Notes under the pieces: generated by a model | Told to the model about the DNA's origin: nothing | Seen by the model: only the letters and a program-made list of their open reading frames with translations | Databases searched by the model: none | Part shown: positions 57,701 to 64,000 of the stretch, in pieces | Numbering within the stretch: position 1 is the first letter of the stretch | Layout: every line of letters starts with the position of its first letter | Program-made: the position numbers and the translations under genes | Assembly (NCBI RefSeq): GCF_013870525.1 | Contig: NZ_JACBXD010000004.1 | Coordinates: 1 to 64,000, forward strand | Direction of reading: 5' to 3' | DNA from: Amycolatopsis pittospori | Lineage (GTDB): Bacteria > Actinomycetota > Actinomycetes > Mycobacteriales > Pseudonocardiaceae | DNA: 64,000 bases

Positions 57701-60700
57701 CGCGGTCGGGATCGTCGGCGCGGATCAGCGAGCCGTGGATGTCGTAGGTGTAGGACCAGCGGTTACCGCTCGAGTCCGTGATGGCGGCGAGTTTGTCGGA
57801 AGGGGTGTAGTCGTACTTGGTCTCGTCGTAGTCGCCGGTCGGCTGGGCGCCGTGGTACTGCCAGACGCTGCGGGTACGGCCGCGGGCATCGGTGATCGTG
57901 CGGGTCGCGATACCGCCCGCCGGTGGCGTGACGCTGACCGAGTCTCCGCCGTAGGCCGTGCTGGTTCGCCACTTTTCGTGTCCACCTACCTGGTAGATCG
58001 ATGCGGTGGCCCGGCCGGCGCCGTCGAATTCGGTGAAGGTCAGGCCCGGGACTTTGAGGTCGCTGGCCACCCAGAGTGAGGTATCGACCGGTTGGTCGTT
58101 GTAGAACGGTTGTGTTGTTTTGTAGGCACGGCCCTGTGAGTCGTAACGGGTGTCTACCAGCAGCCTGCCGCCTCCGGGTGCGGGTGCCTGGACTTGTCTG
58201 GTTCGGTAGAGGCCGTCGAGAATCGTTGTCGAGGTGGTGTAGTTCCCCTTGGGGCCGATTTGCGTGGTGGTAACCGAGCTGGGTGCGTCTCTTCGGACGT
58301 CATAGGCGAAGCGGGCGGTGCCTTGAGCGTTGTCTGCTCGGGGCCGGTTCGGCTGCCAGACTTCTGCTTTACGCCCGAGCGCGTCGTAGCTGGTCTCCGT
58401 AACGCGGTTGTTGGGATCGGTGACCGTGAGAGGTGACCCCCACGCGGGCTCGAACACGGTGGTCGTCTTGTGCCCGAGCGCGTTGGCGGTGACGAGTTGA
58501 GTGACAGGGCCGCCGACGGCCGGCGTATAGATGGAAGTAGCGGTGTTGCCATCGGCGTCGGTGATTTCGAGCGGACGACCATAGACATCAGGTTTGGTCT
58601 TGGCTGTGGTCCGATAGATCGGAGTGAAGCCGTTGTAACCGTCGACTTCCTCAGCCAGGGTGACGTCACCGACAGAGGGTGGAACACCATGTGCGAGCGT
58701 GTCGTAGGACAACCGGACGTCGGAGATGGTGTCTCGCGGATAGACCGGCAGCAGGCCGCAGCGTGCAGAGAGTGTCTCGACCCGTGATGGGAAGCTCAGC
58801 AGCCATCGTGTCGTGTTCTGCGCGTAAGTCGTGGACGTGCAGTGCTCGTCACCGGAGACGTTGATGTCGCCGAAGTCGTTGACCTTGGTGGGCAGACCAT
58901 TGGGATCGTAGTCCGTCGTGGTTTTCGCGACCCGCCAGCCACCTGCGGCCAGTGCCACGAATCCGCGCTTGATACCGGTGTGGACCAGGTATGCCTTCAA
59001 GGCTCCCTGGGTGGCTGTGGGCCCTTGCCAGGTAGGTTCGGTGATCGTCTTACCGACGATGGCCCCGGCTTCGCCGTTCTTGATGATGGTCTCGAGGGTG
59101 AAGCCCTGGAGCCAGTCCTCGTCGACGTGAGTGGCGCCCTCGCTGTCCTGGACGCTCGCCGTCCGCGAGCCGTTGTTGGGGAGCTTGTCCCCGTGCATGC
59201 CGCGGAAGTAGCGGGTTTCGGTGTACCCCATCGGCCCGCTGGGGTCGTTGGGCTTGCCGGTGCGGACGATGACCTTGCCGAACCCGCGGAACTCGTTCCA
59301 GGTCTTGTCTTTCTCGGACTCGAAGTCGGCTGTGGAGTAGTGCCATGCCGCACCGTCGGGATAGGAGTAGCTGGTGGCTTGCTCACTGCTGGTACTCATC
59401 CAGTCGGACTCCACGACCGCCTCGACAACGTATTTGTTGAAGTAGTCGGTGCGCTCGGCGAAGTCGCGCTGTGTCCACGTGGCCGGGAAGCAACGCTTGG
59501 TGTTGATTTCCGGTTTGTCCGGCAAGGAGGTCGCAGTGCAGTCCGAGGGCGCGTACCTGATGCTGGTGACGCCACCGGCTTCGGAGACGATCGCGGAGAG
59601 CCGATACCGGTTCAGGGGCCCTGCTCCGTCGCCCTTGTCCACCCGGTTCGCGAGCTTCGTGCCTTCGAAAGTGACCTTGGGCAAACCGATCGGTGTTCCG
59701 ACATGACCGGTGTGGACGATGCTTTTGAGCCAGAGAGCAGCTTTACGGCCGTCACCGGGATCCGGGAATTGATGTTCCAGCGTCCAGCTGTCTACATCTG
59801 AGTAGCCGTTGCCTTTGCGGGCCTGGGTGGTGATCTTGGCGAGGCGTTTCGTCGACCAGAACGTGGGGCTGTACTTGTCCTTACAGGTCGTGCCTTCGCA
59901 GCGGTCTGCCAGGGCCACGTCGGGAAGGTTCTCTGGCTTGTCGAGTGTGCACAGGCTGCCGGGAACGCAACGATCCTCGGTCGTGAAGTTCACCTTGCCG
60001 GTCGCGGGCGCTGAGTCGCCATCACGAAGTCCGTACTGGATCTCCTTGAGTGTTCCGCCACGGACATAGGACACCGGAGTGTCTTTGAGGTTCTGGCCGT
60101 AGTTGTTGGTCTCGATGTCATAGGTGTAGCGGATCAGGTTGCCGTGGCGGTCCACGACCTTGTCCAGGTTCCAGCGGTACGCCTGGACGCAGGCGGAGTT
60201 GGCGAACGTGTTGTCCGCCGCATGGCACGGTTCGCCGACGTCATCACCGTAGACCGGAATTGTCCAGGTCGACTTTGACGTCGGCGTGGACCCGAAGAAA
60301 TACTGGGTGCCGTCGACCGTGGTGATCTTCCAGTACTCGCCGTCGCGGGCACCGTTCGCGGCGCCGGCGAGGTGCTCGATCCGGGAGCCGTTGTCGCTCT
60401 TCTGCCGCCACGTTTTCTTTGTGGTGTCGTAAACCAGCCGACCACCGGAACCGTTGTAAGACGCGATCGCGTTATCGCTCTTCCAGCAGAGGTCACCGAC
60501 CTTCGGCGGGGTCGTTCCGTTCTCCTTGTCGTCCTGACAAGCACCATAAGCGCGTTCGACGAATCCCGGGTGGAGGTCCCATCCGTCCCCGATCCACGAT
60601 GCCTGGTTGTTCGTGGCACTTGTGCGCCCATCAACCGCCGACGACGTGTAGGACAATGCCAGGTTGGGTGTCAAATTGCCCGGGGCCGGAGGAACGCGCA

Positions 60701-61034
60701 GTGGATACGACCACGAGAAGTCTCCCGTTTGCGTGGACACATCCCAGGTTGCCGTGGGCGACAGCGAGGTCGCTTTGCTGGTTCCGCCTCCGTCGGGCGT
60801 GGTGGAGCCGGTGGGTTGGTTCCCGGTGAGCGCCTTCAGGCTCGCTTCATCGAGATCACGGCCCTGCATGGTCTGGTTCGTCACCGGAGTCGAGTCGACT
60901 ATCGGTGGGTCGACGCTCCAGCCATTGGCCGCGTTCGCGACTTGCGAGGTGCTGACGCCGGTCACGACCAGCGAGCAGATCAACGCCACCGTGAGGGTTC
61001 TCGAGGTGCGGCGTGTGGACGACTTGTGTCGCAT
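54783..61034 (-). CDS. Secreted RHS-repeat polymorphic toxin with Hint domain and Ntox24-like tip
   Basis: A 2083-residue protein. A signal peptide (about 1-36) is followed by an SpvB/YD-type region with many YDxxGR-like RHS repeats (about 800-1560). The RHS core closes with GRFVSLDPLLDP and NGYSYANNNPIALSDPSGL near residue 1640. A pretoxin Hint (intein-like protease) domain spans about 1822-1975, with the nucleophile Cys in CATSNSFVAGTRVL and the end ILAHN. The final 105 residues (from about 1978) form a tip containing NGILYRTHNGAISNYAVYDA and VPTPHIQEF, which resembles the bacterial toxin 24 (Ntox24) family, though I recall it only by pattern. The tip has lower GC than the rest, a sign of exchange. 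Expected role: contact-dependent toxin whose tip is freed by the Hint domain. Confidence 0.9.
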   Translation of the reverse strand: MRHKSSTRRTSRTLTVALICSLVVTGVSTSQVANAANGWSVDPPIVDSTPVTNQTMQGRDLDEASLKALTGNQPTGSTTPDGGGTSKATSLSPTATWDVSTQTGDFSWSYPLRVPPAPGNLTPNLALSYTSSAVDGRTSATNNQASWIGDGWDLHPGFVERAYGACQDDKENGTTPPKVGDLCWKSDNAIASYNGSGGRLVYDTTKKTWRQKSDNGSRIEHLAGAANGARDGEYWKITTVDGTQYFFGSTPTSKSTWTIPVYGDDVGEPCHAADNTFANSACVQAYRWNLDKVVDRHGNLIRYTYDIETNNYGQNLKDTPVSYVRGGTLKEIQYGLRDGDSAPATGKVNFTTEDRCVPGSLCTLDKPENLPDVALADRCEGTTCKDKYSPTFWSTKRLAKITTQARKGNGYSDVDSWTLEHQFPDPGDGRKAALWLKSIVHTGHVGTPIGLPKVTFEGTKLANRVDKGDGAGPLNRYRLSAIVSEAGGVTSIRYAPSDCTATSLPDKPEINTKRCFPATWTQRDFAERTDYFNKYVVEAVVESDWMSTSSEQATSYSYPDGAAWHYSTADFESEKDKTWNEFRGFGKVIVRTGKPNDPSGPMGYTETRYFRGMHGDKLPNNGSRTASVQDSEGATHVDEDWLQGFTLETIIKNGEAGAIVGKTITEPTWQGPTATQGALKAYLVHTGIKRGFVALAAGGWRVAKTTTDYDPNGLPTKVNDFGDINVSGDEHCTSTTYAQNTTRWLLSFPSRVETLSARCGLLPVYPRDTISDVRLSYDTLAHGVPPSVGDVTLAEEVDGYNGFTPIYRTTAKTKPDVYGRPLEITDADGNTATSIYTPAVGGPVTQLVTANALGHKTTTVFEPAWGSPLTVTDPNNRVTETSYDALGRKAEVWQPNRPRADNAQGTARFAYDVRRDAPSSVTTTQIGPKGNYTTSTTILDGLYRTRQVQAPAPGGGRLLVDTRYDSQGRAYKTTQPFYNDQPVDTSLWVASDLKVPGLTFTEFDGAGRATASIYQVGGHEKWRTSTAYGGDSVSVTPPAGGIATRTITDARGRTRSVWQYHGAQPTGDYDETKYDYTPSDKLAAITDSSGNRWSYTYDIHGSLIRADDPDRGATTYTYNKLNQQTSSTDARNVTLAYGYDKLGRKTGVFKDSLAGTKLSEWAYDTAHKGIGQVASSTRWVDGNAYVKKVNVYGPLYQPTVQSTIIPPIEGPKLAGTYQSFFQYNWDGSLGGEGIPRAGDLSVESMLYVHDDLGYLQSTEGGVDEDYQDYVSESSYTRYGEPQRLQLGGKSSTSANGKRAWLSYYYDTNTRRLDRTIVDAEVPQPMQTDTHYTYNPTGNITSIANTPIGQPTDKQCFGYDYLTRLTEAWTPANPDCGAPPGSTGLGGPAPYWQSFTYDKSGNRTGDTQHLTGGDITRKYSYAAPGTAKPHVPNSITTEGPAGAKTTQYTYDQLGNTKTRPGASGQQNLEWNIENKLEKVTDGTSDTTFLYDADGDRLIRRDPTGTTLYLGGQEVRLDKASGNATTTRYYTHGGATVAMRTGGVLTWLAGDHQGTTQVAINANDLTVKQRRQTPFGSQRGPDVAMPGERGFVGGTIDASTGLTHLGARDYDADLGRFVSLDPLLDPSSPQQINGYSYANNNPIALSDPSGLAPEDSPGYCVGWRGDCGIDPVAGSGIHGHYSDQQLTNMNVKRGQPGANEKRRQYNQAQMNGAKKQKRLPQTPLEWADAVAVPWTGLGAAWQLFRSESLSEAAHNSLDIIGYLPLLGEAADLVNAAIYAGEGDDFNAGLSAAAAIPFVGWAAAGAKAAVKQGAKEFSDVAPTVAKCATSNSFVAGTRVLLVGGVTKPIEEIEVGDEVVATDPETGRTESRPVIATIVGQGQKNLVELTVDVDGPSGDKVGVVIATDKHPFWSPDRASWTDATDLKAGDTLRTDTGVVVTVVKVDRWQAQRQRVYNLTVDTLHTYHVIAGTVPILAHNAGGTGVDLSGATPWGNGKFPVGGALDAGGPANGILYRTHNGAISNYAVYDADGIILRRVDLVGATHLGVPTPHIQEFTRNVAPDGRIFPQQSKVAIPAGPDDLPRIGC

Positions 61035-61128
61035 CGGTTCTCCAGGCTGGACGCGATGAGGTTCTGCCCGTGGTCTGGGAGCGCCTCAGTGGCTGTAAGT
61101 CGATCGGGTCGTGGATTTCCCGGTGGGG

Positions 61129-64000
61129 CTATCCGCCGCCGGCCCCTGCTGGCGGTGTTGGTTCGCGCCCTGCCGTGGTTCCGCTGCTCGATGCGGCGAA
61201 GACGGGCTCGGCCTGGGGAAGCTTCGTGACGACATAGCCGAGCAAGCGATCGTTGCCCATAGCGCCGCAGTTGTCGCTGGTGTTGGTCATCGACTCGATA
61301 TTCGCGCTACCGCAGCGGTAGAGCATCTGAACGTCCGGACCGTCCGGTCGCTGCGTCCATAGTTGGCCGAGCGGCCCGATGGCGTTCTTGCCCTCACAGT
61401 TCGAGTCGAGTGACACGAACTGGTCGGCATCGTTCACGCATGCGGTCAGGGGCTGAGTACCTGTGGCCGGGAGCAGTGACAGATAGCCGTGCCGGAACTC
61501 GGCGTAGTACCCGGGCCGGGCGGCTTGTGTGGTGCTGAGGTGGTCGTAGGCGGCGTTGTTGTAGTACCGCACGAGCGGTGCGTAGGCGAGGGTGTAACCG
61601 AGGAGTGATTCCTGGGTCGCTCCCCCGCAGCCGGCCTGGCGGCTGTCGAAATGCCCGCTTGACGAGGTGCACCGGTAGACCGGGATCGTGGGAATGTTGG
61701 TCGGCTGCTGGGTGTAGACGGAGCCGATCTCACCGAGCTTGGTCTTACCCTCACAGGCGGCGTCAGTCGAGGTGAAGAAGTCCGCACCGGATTGGCAGGA
61801 GTACAGCACCCGCGTGTTGGGCTGCGCGCCGTCGACCAGCATGCCCAGGCTTTCCTCGAACCGGTAACCGGCCGCGGGTGTGGCGCTCGTACTCGCGGTC
61901 CGCTTGCGTCCTGTCCCGTCGACGTAGCTGCCCAACTGGCCGCCATCGGGTGCGGGAAAGCTGCCGTAGGTTTTGATCGTTGCGTCGGAGGCCATACCGT
62001 AGTGGGCGTAGACCTCGTCGATCATCCCTGGAAAGAAGTCCACCGGCTTGCCGTTGGTCTTGCCGCGGCCGAGGGCGAAGGCCCCGTTCGCCTGCCAGAG
62101 GACGACACCGTCCTTCTTGCCAGCGAACTGCCCGTCGACATAAAGCCGCAGCTGGTGGGCCGCCTGGTCGTAAATCCCGGTGAGGTGTGTCCACCGGTTC
62201 ACGACCGCGGGATCGAACGAGCTGACGTAGGAGACCGGTGACGCGTCGACGTCCTGTGCGGTCGCGCCGAACGTCCACCGTCCGGCTTCCGGCCGGTACT
62301 GGAGGGTGAAGCCGCTCATCCGCACACCGTCCTGCGAGAGAACGGTCGCGATCTGATCGGTGCGGGCGAGGTTGGCCCAGGCGGACACGGTGAAGCTGTC
62401 CTGCATGGCCAATCCCCGCTCCGGCGCGGTGGCCTGCCCGTCAGTGCCGTTCAGCTTGAGCGCGGTACCGCTCACACCCGGCGCGAAGGACGCGCCGCCG
62501 GTCGGGACAACAGCGTTGCCGCGCCAGCTGTAGTCCTTGCCGGTGCCGTTGTCGAACCGCCAGGCGCCACCGTCACCCCGGGGGGTGTCGTCGTGCACCT
62601 TGCGCACTTCGGCGTCGGTGAGTGCTCGCGAGAAGACCCGCGTGTCGTCGATTCCTTGCGGAAAGAAGCCGGCGTTCCCGCCGTTCCACCACGCTCTGCC
62701 GATCGAGAAGACACCGGCCGACGGAATCGTCGTGACTCCCACCTGGACCGCGCTTTGCACACCATCGACGTACAGCTTCAGTTGCCGGAACTGAGCGTCA
62801 TACACCACGGCCAGGTGCGTCCACTGGTACGCCTGCGGAGCCTGGCCTGCCCACAGCGCGACAATCGGGGGGTTGTCCTTGTCCTCACTGGGTACGACGA
62901 CACGCCACTTCTTCGCGCCCCCGTCGTATTGGACCTGGAACGCGCTGACCCGAGCACCGTCCTGCCCGAACACCGAGTAGTAGCCGCCGTCGGTCTTCGT
63001 CAGCTGAACCCAGGCCGCGGCGGAGAAGCTCTTCGCGGTATCCAGTACCGGGCCAGCGGTCTGCGCGTAGCCGGTGGCCCCGTCCAGACGCAACCCCGGT
63101 GTGTTCTTCCCGCCGCCCCACCCGGCACCGTTCTTCAACGCCACGGTCGATCCACGGCCACTCGCGTCCATGGCCATCTGCCCGGCGTTCTCGTCGAACC
63201 GCCAGTGCCCCGCGTCCGCGACCGGCAACGTAGCGGTACCGCCGTCAACAGCGGGATACGACTTGTACAGGCTCGACACCCGGTCCCTGTCAAGCGCTGT
63301 CGTGTAGAGGCGGACATCGTCGACCCTGCCGGTCCAGAACTGGCTCGGCTTGTCCGCGGTCAGGCCACGGCCGACCTGAGTGGCTCCGGACGCCTGCCAG
63401 CGCGCGTTCAACGTTCCATCCCCAACGCGCTTTCCGTTGACGTAGAGCCAGGTCTTCTTGGTCTGACGGTCATAGGCACCGGCCAGATGCACCCACGTGT
63501 TGATTTCAGCCGGCAAAGTGGACACAGCTGCGTTGGTGACCGGGGCCGCATCCGAGTCGGATTCCGCCATCTCGAACACCCACTTGCCACAGGCGTTCGG
63601 ATTCTCGAAGACTCCATCGAAGCAGGTCGCGTTCATCTCGTCGGCGACGTGCCCGAGCCGGAACTTACTGGTCCGATCGCCATCGATGCTCAGAGCCGTG
63701 AGCTTGGAGACGATGTCGGACTTGCGGTCCATGTAGACCCACGCCGAGACACTGAAGCTCTCGTCCGTGCGCAGGTCGACGCCGGTGGTACCGACAGCGC
63801 CGGTTTTTCCGTCGAACTGGACGGCGTTTCCGACCCTGCCGGGCGCGAACTGTGTCCCGGGTTCGAGTGTTCCGGTGCGGGCGCCGGTGGAGTCGGCGAC
63901 CTTGGTGCCGCTGGATTCGTCGAGCTGCCAGTTGTGCACCAGCGTGAGGTCCTGGCCGGACATCGTGCGGATCTCGTCGGTGAACAAGGTGCGGCTGTAG
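61129..64000 (-). CDS. LamG-repeat cell-surface protein, C-terminal 957 residues, runs off the right edge
   Basis: The open frame continues to the window end, so the N-terminus is missing. At least four concanavalin-like LamG domains of about 200 residues are visible, each closing with a D-x-x-R-x-Y/F signature (VDDVRLYTTALDRDRVSSLY, IDDTRVFSRALTDAEVRKVH, IDEVYAHYGMASDATIKTY). A cysteine-rich tail of about 250 residues follows, with repeats of the form VLYSC, VYRC and MLYRCGS around short C-x-G-K/G segments, before a Gly/Pro-rich end. It precedes the RHS toxin by 94 bases on the same strand and probably shares its transcript. LamG proteins bind sugars, so a surface anchor or secretion partner for the toxin is a reasonable inference. 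Confidence 0.85.
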   Translation of the reverse strand, partial: YSRTLFTDEIRTMSGQDLTLVHNWQLDESSGTKVADSTGARTGTLEPGTQFAPGRVGNAVQFDGKTGAVGTTGVDLRTDESFSVSAWVYMDRKSDIVSKLTALSIDGDRTSKFRLGHVADEMNATCFDGVFENPNACGKWVFEMAESDSDAAPVTNAAVSTLPAEINTWVHLAGAYDRQTKKTWLYVNGKRVGDGTLNARWQASGATQVGRGLTADKPSQFWTGRVDDVRLYTTALDRDRVSSLYKSYPAVDGGTATLPVADAGHWRFDENAGQMAMDASGRGSTVALKNGAGWGGGKNTPGLRLDGATGYAQTAGPVLDTAKSFSAAAWVQLTKTDGGYYSVFGQDGARVSAFQVQYDGGAKKWRVVVPSEDKDNPPIVALWAGQAPQAYQWTHLAVVYDAQFRQLKLYVDGVQSAVQVGVTTIPSAGVFSIGRAWWNGGNAGFFPQGIDDTRVFSRALTDAEVRKVHDDTPRGDGGAWRFDNGTGKDYSWRGNAVVPTGGASFAPGVSGTALKLNGTDGQATAPERGLAMQDSFTVSAWANLARTDQIATVLSQDGVRMSGFTLQYRPEAGRWTFGATAQDVDASPVSYVSSFDPAVVNRWTHLTGIYDQAAHQLRLYVDGQFAGKKDGVVLWQANGAFALGRGKTNGKPVDFFPGMIDEVYAHYGMASDATIKTYGSFPAPDGGQLGSYVDGTGRKRTASTSATPAAGYRFEESLGMLVDGAQPNTRVLYSCQSGADFFTSTDAACEGKTKLGEIGSVYTQQPTNIPTIPVYRCTSSSGHFDSRQAGCGGATQESLLGYTLAYAPLVRYYNNAAYDHLSTTQAARPGYYAEFRHGYLSLLPATGTQPLTACVNDADQFVSLDSNCEGKNAIGPLGQLWTQRPDGPDVQMLYRCGSANIESMTNTSDNCGAMGNDRLLGYVVTKLPQAEPVFAASSSGTTAGREPTPPAGAGGG

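Overview
The window is very GC-rich actinomycete DNA. Two things suggest Amycolatopsis or a close Pseudonocardiaceae relative: the long perfect intergenic palindromes at 7986-8224, a style I recall from Amycolatopsis intergenic regions, and the mix of type I polyketide genes, GerW-like and PPK2/CHAD genes and very large LamG/RHS proteins. The genus call is inference. I see no rRNA, tRNA or CRISPR array.

Region 1 (1 to about 25.8 kb) is one flank of a modular polyketide cluster. A leftward operon encodes an acyl-activating ligase, a discrete acyltransferase and a PKS that opens with an ACP (ACP-KS-AT, cut by the window edge). Around it lie a membrane glycosyltransferase, a P450, an ABC exporter, a lipoprotein, a DUF418 membrane protein, a LuxR-type LAL regulator and a secreted penicillin-acylase-like hydrolase. 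A rightward operon encodes a crotonyl-CoA carboxylase/reductase, an MIO aromatic ammonia-lyase with a phenylalanine-type pocket, and a feruloyl-CoA-synthetase-like ligase. Together these three could turn phenylalanine into cinnamate, cinnamoyl-CoA and then benzylmalonyl-CoA, an unusual extender unit. They are followed by an HMGL-like enzyme overlapping a YrdC-like protein. Paired TAGGGG/CCCCTA hexamers occur in four promoter gaps of this region and may be the regulator's sites. At the extreme left edge the PKS acyltransferase reads directly into sigma-factor region 4, so the PKS is truncated or the assembly is chimeric there.

Region 2 (25.9-32.4 kb) holds a two-component system convergent with an ABC-2 transporter operon, two small secreted proteins, a HAD hydrolase, a 41-residue membrane peptide and a gene fragment. 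Region 3 (32.4-42 kb) is an acyl-CoA catabolic block: a six-gene leftward operon (FadD, two SDRs, SRPBCC, SCP2-type thiolase, double-hotdog MaoC) divergent from an AraC regulator, followed by an aldehyde dehydrogenase and a thioesterase-like protein. Region 4 (42.9-48.6 kb) has a small secreted protein, a DUF3048 pseudogene, and a stress/dormancy-like block (alcohol dehydrogenase, CHAD protein overlapping PPK2, Acg-type nitroreductase, GerW).

Region 5 (48.6-54.8 kb) is a graveyard of mobile elements: serine recombinase, tyrosine integrase, ISL3, IS21 and IS5 remnants. Embedded in it is a low-GC gene that looks like an immunity gene. Region 6 (54.8-64 kb) encodes a 2083-residue secreted RHS polymorphic toxin with a Hint domain and an exchangeable C-terminal tip. 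Upstream of it is a LamG-repeat surface protein that runs off the right edge.
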